NCBI RefSeq assembly: GCF_029626235.1
Contig: NZ_JARUBO010000005.1
Location: forward strand, 2,264,501 to 2,328,500
Direction: 5' to 3'
From: Micromonospora sp. WMMD1120
GTDB lineage: Bacteria > Actinomycetota > Actinomycetes > Mycobacteriales > Micromonosporaceae
Length of the DNA: 64,000 nucleotides
The position numbers were made by a program, and so were the translations under genes. This document shows positions 33,926-45,242 of the stretch, in pieces. The notes below the pieces were generated by a model that searched no databases, was not told the DNA's origin, and worked only from the letters and a program-made list of their open reading frames with translations. Positions within the stretch are counted from its first letter, which is position 1, and the number at the start of each line of letters is the position of its first letter.

Positions 33926-36043
33926 TCAGGCGCGGCCCAGCCGGTCCAGGATCCAGGCGTTGATGAACGCCTCCTCGCGCCAGGAGTCGTAGCGGCCGCT
34001 CGGGCCGCTGTGCCCGGCACCCATCTCGGTCTTCAGCAGGTAGTCGCCGTCCGGGGCGACGGCCCGCAGCCGGGCGATCCACTTTGCCGGCTCGGAGTAG
34101 AGCACCCGCGTGTCGTTGAGACTGGTGGCCGCGAGGATCGCCGGATACGCGACAGCGGCCACGTTCTCGTACGGCGCGTAGGACTTCATGTACGCGTACA
34201 CCTCGGGGTCGTCGAGCGGGTTGCCCCACTCCTCCCACTCGGTGACGGTCAGCGGCAGCGACGGGTCGAGGATCGACGTGAGCGGGTCCACGAACGGCAC
34301 CTCCGCCACGATGCCGGCGAAGGCGTCCGGCGCGAGGTTGGCCACCGCGCCCATCAGCAGGCCGCCGGCCGAGCCACCCCGGGCGACCAGCCGGTCGCTG
34401 GCCGTCCAGCCGGCCTTGACCAGGTGCCGGGCGCAGGCGACGAAGTCGGTGAAGGTGTTCTTCTTGGCCAGCATCTTGCCCTGGTCGTACCAGCGCCGGC
34501 CCAGCTCTCCGCCGCCCCTGGTGTGCGCCACGGCGAAGACCACGCCCCGGTCCAGCAGCGACAGCCGGGCCACCGAGAACCACGGGTCCATGCTGGCCTC
34601 GTACGAGCCGTAGCCGTACAGCTCGCAGGGTGCCGAGCTGTCCCGGGGGGTGCCGACCCGGCAGACCAGCGAGATCGGCACCCGGGTGCCGTCGTCGGCG
34701 AGGGCCCAGTCCCGGTGCTGCTCGTACTCGGTCGGGTCGTACGGCCGGCCGTCCGGGCCGGGCAGCACCGGCTTCTGCTTGCGCAGCACCAGCTGCCGGG
34801 TGACCAGGTCGTAGTCGTAGACCGAGTCAGGGGTGACCAGCGAGGCGTAGCGGAGGCGGATCTGGCCGGTGCGGTACTCCGAGTTGGCGTCCAACCCCAC
34901 GCTGTAGAGCGGCTCGGGGAAACTGATGTCGTACGCGTCGTCGCTGCCGACCGGCAGCACCCGCAGCCCGGTGAGCCCGTCGGTGCGCAGTGACACCACC
35001 AGGTGGTTGGCGAAGGCGTCGACGGCCTCCAGTCGGGTGCCGGGGGTGTGGTCGATCAGCGGCACCCAGTCGCCCGGTGCGTCGGCTGAGGTGAACGCCA
35101 GCGCGAAGTCCTCCGCGCCGTCGTTGTGCAGGATCAGGAAGCGGTGGCCGTGGTGCTCCACCGTGTATTCGACGCCCTGCCGGCGCGGGGCGATCACGGC
35201 GGGTGCGCCGGTCGGGTTGCCGGCGGGGATGACCAGCACCTCGCTCGTTACCTTGCTGTGCACGTCGATGAGGATGAACTTCTCCGAGCGGGTCAGCTCC
35301 ACCCCCACCCAGAACCGCTCGTCGTCCTCCTGGTGGACCACCACGTCGTCGGCCGTGGCCGAGCCGATGGTGTGCCGCCAGACGCGGTTCGGTCGCCAGG
35401 CGTCGTCCACCGTGACGTAGAACAGCACCGAGGCGTCCGCCGACCAGGCGGTGCCGTAGAAGGTGTCGGGGATCTCGTCGGGCAGCAGCTCACCGGTGGT
35501 CAGGTCCTTCACCCGCAGCGTGAACCGCTCGTCGCCGGAGAAGTCGGTGGAGTACGCCAACCAGCGACCGTCCGGGCTGACGTCGAACGCACCCAGCGCG
35601 AGGAAGTCGTGCCCCTCGGCCAGCAGGTTGCCGTCGAGCAGCACCTCCTCGCCGTCGAGCGGGGCGCCGTCCACGCTGACCGGCGGGTCGACCTCACCGT
35701 CGCGGACCGCGCGCCGGCACTGCACCCCGTACTGCTGTCCCTCGATCGTCCGGGTGTAGTACCAGTGCCCACCCTTGCGGGTCGGCACGGACAGGTCGGT
35801 CTCCCGTGTGCGTCGGCGGATCTCCTCGAACAGCTCACCGCGCAGCTCAGCCAGGTGCGCCGTGCGCGCTTCGGTGTACTCGTTCTCGGCGGTCAGGTAG
35901 GCCATCGTGTCCGGGTCGTCCTTGGCGGCGAGCCAGGCGTACTCGTCGATGACGGTGTCGCCGTGGTGGGTGCGCTCGCTGGGCACCCGCTTGGCGGTGG
36001 GCGGGGCAGTCTCGGTGGTCACGGCGGCCACGTTACCGGCCAT
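33926..36043 (-). CDS. ptrB: Oligopeptidase B (S9A prolyl oligopeptidase family)
   Basis: About 705 residues, the usual length. It is a cytoplasmic serine peptidase that cuts short peptides after basic residues. An N-terminal seven-bladed propeller precedes an alpha/beta-hydrolase domain with catalytic S558 in GGSAGG, and H678 in MGAGHSG; the Asp lies between (about residue 643). The WEEWGNP and DPEVYAYMKSYAPYEN stretches are characteristic of oligopeptidase B. The start is uncertain: ATG 36043 is used, GTG 36022 and ATG 36103 are alternatives. Divergent from the FAD oxidoreductase gene. Confidence 0.9.
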   Translation of the reverse strand: MAGNVAAVTTETAPPTAKRVPSERTHHGDTVIDEYAWLAAKDDPDTMAYLTAENEYTEARTAHLAELRGELFEEIRRRTRETDLSVPTRKGGHWYYTRTIEGQQYGVQCRRAVRDGEVDPPVSVDGAPLDGEEVLLDGNLLAEGHDFLALGAFDVSPDGRWLAYSTDFSGDERFTLRVKDLTTGELLPDEIPDTFYGTAWSADASVLFYVTVDDAWRPNRVWRHTIGSATADDVVVHQEDDERFWVGVELTRSEKFILIDVHSKVTSEVLVIPAGNPTGAPAVIAPRRQGVEYTVEHHGHRFLILHNDGAEDFALAFTSADAPGDWVPLIDHTPGTRLEAVDAFANHLVVSLRTDGLTGLRVLPVGSDDAYDISFPEPLYSVGLDANSEYRTGQIRLRYASLVTPDSVYDYDLVTRQLVLRKQKPVLPGPDGRPYDPTEYEQHRDWALADDGTRVPISLVCRVGTPRDSSAPCELYGYGSYEASMDPWFSVARLSLLDRGVVFAVAHTRGGGELGRRWYDQGKMLAKKNTFTDFVACARHLVKAGWTASDRLVARGGSAGGLLMGAVANLAPDAFAGIVAEVPFVDPLTSILDPSLPLTVTEWEEWGNPLDDPEVYAYMKSYAPYENVAAVAYPAILAATSLNDTRVLYSEPAKWIARLRAVAPDGDYLLKTEMGAGHSGPSGRYDSWREEAFINAWILDRLGRA

Positions 36044-36117
36044 CGTGGGCGATTGGCCGGACCAGCGGCTTCCCGATAATCGCGGCAGCTCTTTCGAACA
36101 CATGTACGATTGCCGCC

Positions 36118-37476
36118 ATGGCGGCAGCAGCGAGTTCCCTTGGCCGGTCCGGAGCCCTCGAGATCACCCGACGGTTGGCGGCGATCTGCGGCCCACCGTT
36201 CTCCCGGTTGGCGGGTCCCGCCGACGAGGTGGCGGGGCGGCCGGCGCGGTGGGTGGCGGTGCCGGGCGGCCCGCGGGCCGCCGCCGAGGTGCTGCGCCTG
36301 GCGGCCCGACACGATCTGGCCGTGGTGCCCCGGGGCGCCGGCACGAAGATCGACTGGGGCGCAGCGCCCGTGCAGGTCGACATCGTGCTCGACACCGGTC
36401 GGCTGGCCGGCATCGGTCACGAGCCCGTCGACGCTCTGGTGGCCGACGTGGGCGCCGGCACCCCGCTGCGGGCGGTGCAGGCCACGCTGGAGCGCGCCGG
36501 GCAACGGCTGGCGATGGACACCCCGTCCCCCGGCGCGACCCTCGGGGGTGTGCTCGCCGCCGGTGAGGCCGGTCCCCTGCGGCACCGGCACGGCCGCCCC
36601 TGCGACCAGGTGCTCGACGTCCGCTACCTCGCCGCCGACGGCGAGCTGGTCAGCGCCGGGGGCGGCGCGCCCGGTCTGGAACTGGCCCGGCTGCTCTGCG
36701 GGTCGCAGGGCGCGCTCGGTGTGCTGGTCTCGGCGAGCATGCGGGTGCAGGCGATGCCGGCGAGCCGACTCTGGGTGTCCCGTCCGGTGTGGACACCACT
36801 GGAGGTGCACGACCTGATCCGGACGATCCTCGCCGCGCGGCTGGACCCGGCGGCCATCGAGCTGGACCTGCCCGGCGGCACCCCCCGGCCACGTACGCCG
36901 TACCCGGCCGGGCACCCCGCCGCCACCGCCCGGGAGCGCCACCCGTCGATGTCCGGGCGGTCCGGCGCCCCGTCCCGGGCCGGCAGCCTGGTGGTCCTGT
37001 TGGAGGGCGGCCCCGCCGACGTCACCGAACGCGCCGAGCGGCTGGTCGGCCTGCTGCACGGCGAGGCGACCGTCACGCACTCCGCGCCGACGTGGTGGCG
37101 CCGCTATCCGTTCGCGCCCGGCGACACCGCGCTGCGCCTGGAGGTGCCGATCGGTGACCTGCACGCCGCCGTCTACGCGCTGCGCGACGCGGCCGGCACG
37201 CCGGTTCCGGTGCGCGGCTCCGCCGGGTTGGGCGTGGTGCACGCGGCGCTGCCCGGCGCGCTGGCCCCCGAACGGGTGGCGTCCATCCTGGCCGCCGTCC
37301 GGGGAGTTCTGCTGGCCCGGCAGGGTCGCTGCGTGGTGGTCTCCGCGCCCGCGGCGGTCCGCCGGGCCGTCGACATCTGGGGTGACCTGGCCGGCCTCGC
37401 CCAGCTACGCGCCGCCAAGAAGCACCTCGATCCGGAGCACCGGCTCGCCCCCGGACGGCTTCCCGGCGGCCTGTGA
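36118..37476 (+). CDS. GlcE-like FAD-binding oxidoreductase
   Basis: 452 residues of the FAD-linked oxidase (PCMH/vanillyl-alcohol oxidase) type. The FAD-binding domain contains VVPRGAGTKIDWG near residue 63 and SPGATLGGVLAAGEAG near 137. It most resembles the GlcE subunit of glycolate oxidase, which lacks the full catalytic cap domain and works with GlcD and GlcF; neither partner gene is near. The ATG at 36118 follows a gap of 74 bp to the divergent peptidase gene. Substrate remains unknown. Confidence 0.8.
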   Translation: MAAAASSLGRSGALEITRRLAAICGPPFSRLAGPADEVAGRPARWVAVPGGPRAAAEVLRLAARHDLAVVPRGAGTKIDWGAAPVQVDIVLDTGRLAGIGHEPVDALVADVGAGTPLRAVQATLERAGQRLAMDTPSPGATLGGVLAAGEAGPLRHRHGRPCDQVLDVRYLAADGELVSAGGGAPGLELARLLCGSQGALGVLVSASMRVQAMPASRLWVSRPVWTPLEVHDLIRTILAARLDPAAIELDLPGGTPRPRTPYPAGHPAATARERHPSMSGRSGAPSRAGSLVVLLEGGPADVTERAERLVGLLHGEATVTHSAPTWWRRYPFAPGDTALRLEVPIGDLHAAVYALRDAAGTPVPVRGSAGLGVVHAALPGALAPERVASILAAVRGVLLARQGRCVVVSAPAAVRRAVDIWGDLAGLAQLRAAKKHLDPEHRLAPGRLPGGL

Positions 37477-37490
37477 GGCCACCCGGGCGG

Positions 37491-37922
37491 TCAGTCCATC
37501 CACCACCGGTGCATGTCCAGCAGCGGCGGGGTGAAGCGTGCCACCAGCACCAGCAGGCCGCCCACCGCGCCGGTCAGCAGCAGCGCCCGGGTCGCCCGGG
37601 GCGGGGTGTCGCGCTCCCGGGCGGCCAGCGCCACCGCGACGATCGCCAACGGCAGCGCCGAGACAGCGCCCACCAGGTAGAGCATTCCGACCACGCCGTA
37701 GAGCCAGAAGAACGGATTCGTCCCGTCCATCCCGAACGGGACCAGGTCCTTCGGGTCGTACGCGCCGGTCAGCATCTCGGCCGGGCCGACGCCCGCGGCG
37801 ACCATCCGACCGACGTAGAGCAGCAGCACGACCAGGAACGCGCCGACGGTCGCGAGCTGCGCCACGACCAGAGCACTGACCAACCCCCGGGAGTACGACG
37901 TGGCGTGCGCGGCACTCGACAT
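37491..37922 (-). CDS. Four-helix integral membrane protein of unknown function
   Basis: About 143 residues from the ATG at 37922 (MSSAAHATSY) with four hydrophobic segments (about 15-40, 75-95, 100-115, 118-135) and a short C-terminal MHRWWMD. No family recognised beyond actinobacterial hypothetical membrane proteins. Converges with the GlcE-like gene, 14 bp apart. Confidence 0.68.
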   Translation of the reverse strand: MSSAAHATSYSRGLVSALVVAQLATVGAFLVVLLLYVGRMVAAGVGPAEMLTGAYDPKDLVPFGMDGTNPFFWLYGVVGMLYLVGAVSALPLAIVAVALAARERDTPPRATRALLLTGAVGGLLVLVARFTPPLLDMHRWWMD

Positions 37923-37970
37923 GAGCGTCAATCTACCGAGCGGCAGGTGAGCCCGGGGGTCGGGCGGCGG

Positions 37971-40088
37971 TCAGCTCGCGTCGTTGCGCAACACCAGGAC
38001 GGCGATGTCGTCCCGGGGTGGCTCGACCGAGAAGTTGATCGCGGCGGCGCGCAGTCGGGCGGCCACCACGTCGGCGGAATATCCGGTCAGCGGCGCGGCG
38101 GCGTCGCGCAGCCGGTCGGTGCCGAACAGTTCCCGGCCACGCCGTCGCTCGGTGACCCCGTCGGTGTAGAAGATCAGCGAGTCGCCCGGCGCGAGCGTGA
38201 TCTGCGTGGCCGGCGACGTGATCGTGTCGAGCAGGCCCAGCGCGGTGCCGCCGGTGCCGACGAAACCGGCCCCGCCGGACGCCGCCAACAGCACCGGCCG
38301 GTCGTGCCCGGCCAGGTGCAGCGAGACCTCCAACCGGTCGCCCGGACCCGGCCCGACCGCTGCCAGCGCCAACGTGCAGTAGCGACCGCCACCCCGCTCG
38401 ACGAGCGTCTGGTTGAGCCGCGCCAGCGCCTCCGGCAGCGGTTTGCCGTCGCCGACCAGCACCCGGATGACGTCCCGCACCAGCCCGGTCACCGCGGCGG
38501 CCTGCACGCCCTTGCCCGACACGTCACCGATGACCACCAGCCAACGCCCGTCGACGAGGGGCACCACGTCGTAGAAGTCGCCGCCCACCTCCGCGTCGTC
38601 GCCGGTCGGGACGTACTCGGCGGCGAAGCCGATGCCGTCCACGACGGGCAGCACCGGTGGTAGCAGCGACTGCTGGAGCGTCTGCGCCACGCGCCGACGT
38701 TCGGCGTGGATGCGGGCGTTCTCGATGGCCAGTGCGGCCCGGCGGGCCACGTCCTCCAGCACGGCCACCTCGTCCGGGTCGTGCCGGTGCCGCTGGTGCC
38801 GGCCCACGGCCAGGGTGCCGAGCGGCTGCCCGCGGGCGATCAGCGGGACCGCGAAGCCCTCCATCGGCCCACCCAGGGGGATCTGCGCCGCGCTGCGGGA
38901 CGCCTCGCGCAGGCGGGCCTGGACCGAGTCCGGCCCGGTCTCCGCCAGCACCTTGTGCAGCTGCGGCAGCATCGACTCGTCGGCGTGGCTGGCTGCCGCC
39001 AGCCGGAGCCGGCCCCACTCGTCGGTGGTGTGCACGGCGCACCACTGCCCGAGCCGGGGCACCACCAACTGCGGCACCAACGCCATCGTCAGGTCGACGT
39101 CCAGCGACTGGGCCAGCAGCTCGCTCGCCTCGGCCAGGAACGTCAGCCACACCTGGCGGCGGACGTCCGCCCGGCGCAGCCTGTCGTTCTCCAGGTGCAG
39201 GGAGAGCCGTTCGGCGGTGAGCACCGCCAACGGCCGGGCGTACGCCGACGGCGCGGCGTCGAGCTCCAGCTCGCCGGCGTACGGACGGTGCACGGTCAGC
39301 GGCACCCGGAGCAGCTCGCTGCCGGGGCGTGGTGGTCGACCGAAGCGGGCCAGCACCTGGCGGCCCTGCCCGTCGCCCCGGTCCAGGCGGATCGTGCCAC
39401 CGGCCGCGCCCACCATCTCGGCGACCCGGCTCAGCAGGCTGGTGGCGAAGTCGGGCAGCGGGTCGTCCCCGTACGGGTCGGGGGCGGTCTGCATGAGTTC
39501 GCTCATCGCGCTGGCGCTCGGCGCGGACCGGTCGTCGCCGGTCCGGGGGCCGGCGCTGGCCGGCGCGGACAGGCCCACGGTGTCGCCGGCCGGCCGGTCG
39601 GCCCCGGGACGGTCCAGCCGGAACCAGACGCCCTTCCCGGTGGGCAGGTACGTGGTGCCCCAGCGGCTGGCGAAGTGGTCGACGAGCAGCAGGCCCCGGC
39701 CCCGCTCGGAGACCTCGGTGATCTCGGTGGCGTCGTTGCGGGTGCCGACGGTCAGTTCGTCACCGGAGCCGGGCGCGAAGTCGGAGACGGTGACGGTGAG
39801 CCCGATCTCGTCCGCGACGACCTCGATGTCCAGCTCGGTGCGGGCGTGTTCGACGGCGTTCGTGGTCAGCTCGGTGGTGAGCAGGAGCGCCTCGTTGGTC
39901 AACTCGTCCAGGTGTGACTCGGTCAACACCGAGCGGACCACGGCGCGGGCGGCGGCCGGCGTACGACGGTCGGCGGGCAGGCGGACGCGCCGGACCGCCC
40001 CGTCCCGGGCCCCGGCCGTCGCGGGCCCCGCCTCGGCTGACACCTCCGTATCCTCTACCGTTCCCGGGTCAGGTGCCAAGCCGATCAC
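37971..40088 (-). CDS. ATPase-GAF-SpoIIE protein phosphatase
   Basis: 705 residues. Residues about 35-165 form an RsbW-type GHKL ATPase domain ([18 protein letters not shown], then [18 protein letters not shown]). A GAF domain spans about 290-460, and a SpoIIE-type PP2C phosphatase domain about 480-703 ([36 protein letters not shown]). Having both an anti-sigma kinase domain and an STAS phosphatase in one chain is a recurring actinobacterial design. GTG start; 212 bp of divergent upstream region shared with the tandem-HAMP kinase. Likely target is an STAS protein such as that at 45243. Confidence 0.88.
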   Translation of the reverse strand: MIGLAPDPGTVEDTEVSAEAGPATAGARDGAVRRVRLPADRRTPAAARAVVRSVLTESHLDELTNEALLLTTELTTNAVEHARTELDIEVVADEIGLTVTVSDFAPGSGDELTVGTRNDATEITEVSERGRGLLLVDHFASRWGTTYLPTGKGVWFRLDRPGADRPAGDTVGLSAPASAGPRTGDDRSAPSASAMSELMQTAPDPYGDDPLPDFATSLLSRVAEMVGAAGGTIRLDRGDGQGRQVLARFGRPPRPGSELLRVPLTVHRPYAGELELDAAPSAYARPLAVLTAERLSLHLENDRLRRADVRRQVWLTFLAEASELLAQSLDVDLTMALVPQLVVPRLGQWCAVHTTDEWGRLRLAAASHADESMLPQLHKVLAETGPDSVQARLREASRSAAQIPLGGPMEGFAVPLIARGQPLGTLAVGRHQRHRHDPDEVAVLEDVARRAALAIENARIHAERRRVAQTLQQSLLPPVLPVVDGIGFAAEYVPTGDDAEVGGDFYDVVPLVDGRWLVVIGDVSGKGVQAAAVTGLVRDVIRVLVGDGKPLPEALARLNQTLVERGGGRYCTLALAAVGPGPGDRLEVSLHLAGHDRPVLLAASGGAGFVGTGGTALGLLDTITSPATQITLAPGDSLIFYTDGVTERRRGRELFGTDRLRDAAAPLTGYSADVVAARLRAAAINFSVEPPRDDIAVLVLRNDAS

Positions 40089-40300
40089 CGATCGCGGGCC
40101 GCCGCGTCGGCCGCGCGAGAAGCGGACCGGCTCCGGGTGCGGTCACCGCTTCCCTGCGAGGTGTGTCCCCCATCGACCGGTCCGGGGTGTCGGACGAAGC
40201 GACCGGGGCGGGTCGCGCACCCTGGCACCACGGCGCGCGCGGGCACAATATGAGGGGCCGGTGTGCCCGCACCGACCGGCGCCCCCGAGTTGAGCGAGGA

Positions 40301-43300
40301 ATGATGACCACGGCGAAGCAGTCGGTGGCGGATCCGTCCGCGCCCGACCACGAGGCGATCCTCGGCGAGCTGACCGAGGCATTGCGACGGGTCCGTCGCG
40401 GCGACCTGAAGGTCCGGCTTCCCCGCCGCGCCGGCACGGCCGGTGAGGTGGCTGACGCCTTCAACGAGGTGGTCTCGCTCCAGGAGCGGCAGTATCTCGA
40501 CCTGCGGCGGATCAGCCGGATCGTCGGCCGCGACGGTCGGCTCACCGAGCGGCTCGACGACGAGGGGCTGGACGGCTCCTGGGCGGAGGGGCAGCGGGCG
40601 ATCAACTCGCTGATCGACGACCTGGGCCGCCCGACCACCGAGATCGCCCGGGTCATCGTGGCGGTCGCCGACGGTGACCTCTCCCAGCACATGGCGTTGG
40701 AGATCGACGGCCGGCCGCTGCGCGGTGAGTACCTGCGCATCGGGCGGACCGTGAACACGATGGTGGACCAGCTGTCGTCGTTCGCCGACGAGGTGACCCG
40801 GGTGGCCCGTGAGGTGGGCACCGAGGGCAAGTTGGGTGGCCAGGCCGACGTGCGGGGCGTCGCCGGCACCTGGAAGGACCTCACCGACTCGGTGAACACC
40901 ATGGCGTCGAACCTGACCGGTCAGGTCCGGTCGATCTCGCAGGTGGCGACGGCGGTGGCCAAGGGCGACCTGTCGCAGAAGATCACTGTCGGCGCGCGCG
41001 GTGAGGTCGCCGAGCTGGCCGCCACGATGAACTACCTCACCGACACCCTGCGGCTCTTCGCCGAGCAGGTGACCCGGGTGGCCCGCGAGGTGGGCACCGA
41101 GGGCAAGCTGGGCGGCCAGGCCGAGGTGCCGAACGTGGCGGGCACCTGGAAGGACCTGACCGACAGCGTCAACTCGATGGCGTCGAACCTGACCGCCCAG
41201 GTGCGCAACATCGCGCAGGTCTCCACGGCGGTGGCCCGTGGTGACCTGTCGCAGAAGATCACCGTGGCGGCGCAGGGCGAGATCCTGGAGCTGAAGGACA
41301 CCGTCAACACGATGGTGGACCAGTTGTCGTCGTTCGCCGACGAGGTGACCCGGGTGGCCCGCGAGGTGGGCATCGAGGGCAAGCTCGGCGGTCAGGCGCA
41401 GGTGCGCGGCGTCTCCGGCACCTGGCGCGACCTCACCGAGAACGTCAACCAGTTGGCCGGCAACCTGACCAGCCAGGTCCGCAACATCTCCCAGGTCTCC
41501 ACGGCCGTGGCGAAGGGTGACCTGAGTCAGAAGATCACCGTGGACGCCCAGGGCGAGATCCTGGAGCTGAAGAACACCGTCAACACGATGGTGGACCAGC
41601 TCTCGTCGTTCGCCGACGAGGTGACCCGGGTGGCCCGCGAGGTGGGCACCGAGGGCAACCTGGGTGGTCAGGCCCAGGTCAAGGGCGTCAGCGGTACGTG
41701 GCGGGACCTGACCGACAACGTCAACTCGATGGCGTCGAACCTGACCAGCCAGGTGCGCAACATCGCCTCGGTGACCACGGCGGTGGCGAAGGGTGACCTG
41801 TCGCAGAAGATCACTGTGGACGCGCGGGGCGAGATCCTGGAGCTGAAGTCGACTGTCAACACGATGGTGGACCAGTTGTCGTCGTTCGCCGACGAGGTGA
41901 CCCGAGTGGCCCGTGAGGTGGGCACCGAGGGCAAGCTGGGCGGGCAGGCCCAGGTGCGCGGAGTCGCCGGCACCTGGCGGGACCTGACCGACAACGTGAA
42001 CTCGATGGCGTCGAACCTGACCGCCCAGGTGCGCAACATCGCCCAGGTCTCCACGGCGGTGGCGAAGGGTGACCTGTCGCAGAAGATCACTGTGGACGCG
42101 CGGGGCGAGATCCTGGAGCTGAAGTCGACTGTCAACACGATGGTGGACCAGTTGTCGTCGTTCGCCGACGAGGTGACCCGGGTGGCCCGCGAGGTGGGCA
42201 CCGAGGGCAAGCTCGGCGGGCAGGCCCAGGTGAAGGGCGTCTCCGGCACCTGGCGGGACCTGACCGACAACGTCAACTCGATGGCGTCGAACCTGACCGG
42301 CCAGGTGCGCAACATCGCCTCGGTGACCACCGCCGTGGCGAAGGGTGACCTGAGCCAGAAGATCACCGTGGACGCGCAGGGCGAGATCCTGGAGCTGAAG
42401 AACACCGTCAACACGATGGTGGACCAGTTGTCGTCGTTCGCCGACGAGGTGACCCGGGTGGCCCGCGAGGTCGGCATCGAGGGCAAGCTCGGCGGGCAGG
42501 CCCAGGTGAAGGGCGTCTCCGGCACCTGGCGGGACCTCACCGAGAACGTCAACCAGCTCGCGTCGACGCTCACCACGCAGTTGCGGGCCATCGCCCGGGT
42601 GTCCACCTCGGTGACCCGTGGCGACCTGACCCAGCGGATCGCGGTGAAGGCGCAGGGCGAGGTCGCCGAGCTGAAGGACAACATCAACCAGATGATCGTC
42701 ACCCTCCGGGAGACGACGAAGAAGAACGCCGAGCAGGGCTGGCTGGACTCCAACCTCGCCCGGATCGGCGGCCTGTTGCAGGGCCAGCGCGACCTCGGCG
42801 AGGTCTGCCGAATGATCATGACGGAGGTGACCCCGCTGGTCGACGCCCAGCTCGGCGCCTTCTTCCTGGCCGACGACACCGACGGCAGCATGCGGCTGCG
42901 GCTGACCTCGTCGTACGGGTACGTGACGCGCGGCACCGACGTCACCTTCGGGCCGGGTGAGGGGCTGGTCGGGCAGACCGCGCTCTCCCGCCGCACGATC
43001 CGGGTCAGCGCCCCACCGAACAGCCGGCTCACGCTGCGGTCCGGCCTGGCCGAGACACCCCCGTCCGACCTCGTGGTGCTCCCCGTCCTGTTCGAGGGCG
43101 AACTGCTCGGGGTGATCGAGTTCGCCAGCGTGTCGACCTTCTCCGAGCTGCACCTGTCGTTCCTGGAGCGGCTGGTGCTCACCATCGGCATCGCGGTCAA
43201 CACCATCCAGGCCAACCGGCGTACGGAGGAGCTGCTGGCCCAGTCCCAGCGGCTGGCGCACGAGATGCAGGAGCAGTCGGCGGAGTTGCAGCGCACCAAC

Positions 43301-44674
43301 GCCGAGCTGGAGGAGAAGGCCACCCTGCTGTCCGAGCAGAAGGGCAACATCGAGACGAAGAACCGGGAGATCGAGCTGGCCCGCCTCGGCCTGGAGGAGA
43401 AGGCGCAGCAGCTCACCCGGGCGTCGGCGTACAAGTCGGAGTTCCTCGCCAACATGAGCCACGAGCTGCGGACGCCGCTCAACTCGCTGCTGCTGCTGGC
43501 CCGCCTGCTCGCGGAGAACTCGGAGCGGAACCTCAGCCCGAAGCAGATCGAGTTCGCCCGGACGATCCACGGCTCCGGCTCGGACCTGCTGCGCCTGATC
43601 GACGACATCCTCGACCTGTCCAAGATCGAGGCGGGCCGGATGGACGTCGAGCCGACCGAGATCCGCTTCACCGAGCTGCAGAGCTTCGTCGAGCAGGCGT
43701 TCGCGCCGCAGGCCGAGGAGAAGAACCTGGACTTCCAGGTACGGGTGAGCAGGGATCTGCCGCCGGCGTTGGTGACCGACGCGCAGCGCCTGCAGCAGAT
43801 CCTGCGCAACCTGCTCTCCAACGCGGTGAAGTTCACCGACAACGGCGCCGTGACGCTGCGGATCGCCCCGGCGGCGGAGAACGCCGTCTTCGACGTCCCC
43901 GCGTTGACGAACGCCCAGCAGGTGATCGCGTTCACCGTGATCGACACCGGGATCGGCATCTCCGACGACAAGTTGTCGATCATTTTCGAGGCGTTCCAGC
44001 AGGCGGACGGCACCACCAGTCGCCGCTACGGCGGCACCGGCCTGGGTCTGTCGATCAGCCGTGACCTGGCCCGGCTGATCGGCGGCACCATCACCGTGAC
44101 GTCGGCGCCCGGTCAGGGCTCGACGTTCACCCTCTTCGTGCCGCAGGTGCTGGCCCCGGACGCCGTGGTCGCGCCCCAGTCCCCGTCTCCGCAGCGCGCC
44201 GGCCTGCCGTCGTCGCTGCTGATGCCCCCGCTGGAACTGCTGCCGGAGCGCTCCGAGGCGCCGGTCACCCGGCAGTTGGACGGTGCCACCGTGCTGATCG
44301 TCGACGACGACGTCCGCAACGTCTTCGCGTTGACCAGCGCATTGGAACTGCACGGGATGACCGTGCTCTACTCGGACAACGGGGCGGACGGTGTCCGCCT
44401 GCTTGCCGAACACCCGGAGGTGGACATCGTGCTGATGGACGCCATGATGCCGGACCAGGACGGTTACGAGACCACCCGGCAGATCCGCCGTAACCACCGG
44501 TTCGCCGACCTGCCGGTGGTCTTCCTGACCGCCAAGGCGATGCCGGGCGACCGGGAGTCGGCGCTCGCGGCCGGTGGCAGCGACTACATCACCAAGCCGG
44601 TCGACCTGGACGACCTGATCGAGTTGATGACGTCCTGGATCAACGGCAGCAGCCGGAGCGAGGAGAATTCGTGA
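40301..44674 (+). CDS. Tandem-HAMP hybrid histidine kinase
   Basis: 1457-residue cytosolic kinase without transmembrane segments. An initial HAMP-like region (1-150) is followed by seven near-identical 92-residue units (about 150-790), each with a [18 protein letters not shown] helix, LGGQA turn, GTWRDLT and [10 protein letters not shown], the poly-HAMP pattern known from Nik1/class III hybrid kinases. Then a GAF domain (about 825-980), a coiled coil, HisKA with H1054 (SHELRTP), a HATPase domain ([28 protein letters not shown]) and a receiver with D1380 (VLMDAMMP). Start at one of two adjacent ATGs (40301/40304) after GAGGA. The next gene, a receiver protein, overlaps by four bases. Fungal members respond to osmotic stress; the bacterial signal is unknown. 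Confidence 0.92.
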   Translation: MMTTAKQSVADPSAPDHEAILGELTEALRRVRRGDLKVRLPRRAGTAGEVADAFNEVVSLQERQYLDLRRISRIVGRDGRLTERLDDEGLDGSWAEGQRAINSLIDDLGRPTTEIARVIVAVADGDLSQHMALEIDGRPLRGEYLRIGRTVNTMVDQLSSFADEVTRVAREVGTEGKLGGQADVRGVAGTWKDLTDSVNTMASNLTGQVRSISQVATAVAKGDLSQKITVGARGEVAELAATMNYLTDTLRLFAEQVTRVAREVGTEGKLGGQAEVPNVAGTWKDLTDSVNSMASNLTAQVRNIAQVSTAVARGDLSQKITVAAQGEILELKDTVNTMVDQLSSFADEVTRVAREVGIEGKLGGQAQVRGVSGTWRDLTENVNQLAGNLTSQVRNISQVSTAVAKGDLSQKITVDAQGEILELKNTVNTMVDQLSSFADEVTRVAREVGTEGNLGGQAQVKGVSGTWRDLTDNVNSMASNLTSQVRNIASVTTAVAKGDLSQKITVDARGEILELKSTVNTMVDQLSSFADEVTRVAREVGTEGKLGGQAQVRGVAGTWRDLTDNVNSMASNLTAQVRNIAQVSTAVAKGDLSQKITVDARGEILELKSTVNTMVDQLSSFADEVTRVAREVGTEGKLGGQAQVKGVSGTWRDLTDNVNSMASNLTGQVRNIASVTTAVAKGDLSQKITVDAQGEILELKNTVNTMVDQLSSFADEVTRVAREVGIEGKLGGQAQVKGVSGTWRDLTENVNQLASTLTTQLRAIARVSTSVTRGDLTQRIAVKAQGEVAELKDNINQMIVTLRETTKKNAEQGWLDSNLARIGGLLQGQRDLGEVCRMIMTEVTPLVDAQLGAFFLADDTDGSMRLRLTSSYGYVTRGTDVTFGPGEGLVGQTALSRRTIRVSAPPNSRLTLRSGLAETPPSDLVVLPVLFEGELLGVIEFASVSTFSELHLSFLERLVLTIGIAVNTIQANRRTEELLAQSQRLAHEMQEQSAELQRTNAELEEKATLLSEQKGNIETKNREIELARLGLEEKAQQLTRASAYKSEFLANMSHELRTPLNSLLLLARLLAENSERNLSPKQIEFARTIHGSGSDLLRLIDDILDLSKIEAGRMDVEPTEIRFTELQSFVEQAFAPQAEEKNLDFQVRVSRDLPPALVTDAQRLQQILRNLLSNAVKFTDNGAVTLRIAPAAENAVFDVPALTNAQQVIAFTVIDTGIGISDDKLSIIFEAFQQADGTTSRRYGGTGLGLSISRDLARLIGGTITVTSAPGQGSTFTLFVPQVLAPDAVVAPQSPSPQRAGLPSSLLMPPLELLPERSEAPVTRQLDGATVLIVDDDVRNVFALTSALELHGMTVLYSDNGADGVRLLAEHPEVDIVLMDAMMPDQDGYETTRQIRRNHRFADLPVVFLTAKAMPGDRESALAAGGSDYITKPVDLDDLIELMTSWINGSSRSEENS
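40757..42580 (+). repeat. 276-bp tandem repeat array coding poly-HAMP units
   Basis: About seven units spaced 276 bp; units starting near 41309, 41585, 41861, 42137 and 42413 share long identical stretches, while that near 41033 is clearly diverged. All in one frame of the hybrid kinase gene. High identity suggests recent duplication or gene conversion. Confidence 0.9.
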
Positions 44675-45225
44675 CCCAGATGGCCAAGGCGCTGCTCGTG
44701 GACGACCGGCGGCAGAACCTGACGGCCCTGGAGGCGATCCTCCAGGGCCTGCCGGTCCAGTCGGTGGCGGTGGAGAGCGGCGAGGCGGCGCTCAAGCAAC
44801 TGCTTGTGGACGACTTCGCGGTGATCCTGCTGGACGCCCAGATGCCGGACATGGACGGCTTCGAGACGGCCAGCCACATCAAGCGCCGCGAACGCACCCG
44901 GCACGTGCCGATCATCTTCCTCACGGCGGCGGACCGGGACGCCCAGCTCGCGCTGCGGGGTTACCAGGTGGGCGCCGTGGACTACCTGACCAAGCCGTTC
45001 GACCCGTGGGTGCTGCGGGCCAAGGTGTCGGTCTTCGTCGAGCTGTGGGTGAAGACGAGGCAGTTGGCCGCCCAGTCGGATCTGGTCCGCGAGCGGGACA
45101 CGCAGTGGCGCAGGCTCACCGACGCGGTCGACGAGGCGACCACGCTGCTCCGCTCCGACGACGCGGAGGCACGTGACCGGGCGGTCCGGATGCTCGAACA
45201 GGCCCGCTGGGGCAACACCGCCTGA
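44671..45225 (+). CDS. Response regulator with single receiver domain
   Basis: 184 residues. Complete receiver domain (1-125) with the acidic pair VDDRR, acceptor D in ILLDAQMPD (about 54), T in FLTAA and K in YLTKPFDP. The remaining 60 residues are helical and probably coiled coil, with no DNA-binding domain. GTG start overlaps the stop of the hybrid kinase gene by four bases, so it is the obvious partner in a phosphorelay. Confidence 0.9.
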   Translation: MTQMAKALLVDDRRQNLTALEAILQGLPVQSVAVESGEAALKQLLVDDFAVILLDAQMPDMDGFETASHIKRRERTRHVPIIFLTAADRDAQLALRGYQVGAVDYLTKPFDPWVLRAKVSVFVELWVKTRQLAAQSDLVRERDTQWRRLTDAVDEATTLLRSDDAEARDRAVRMLEQARWGNTA

Positions 45226-45242
45226 CGGCGGCCGGGTGGCAC

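Noticed and set aside
40757..42580. Regular repeats that might suggest a CRISPR array
   Set aside because: Units are 276 bp, in one reading frame, without spacers; they encode HAMP domains.
41668..44016. Minus-strand ORF of 782 codons, Ser/Arg/Thr-rich
   Set aside because: Off-frame antisense of the poly-HAMP kinase with nonsense composition.
40085..44497. Minus-strand ORF of 1470 codons opposite the hybrid kinase
   Set aside because: It mirrors the repeats of the plus-strand kinase, is His/Arg/Gly-rich and shows no domain; a shadow caused by high GC.
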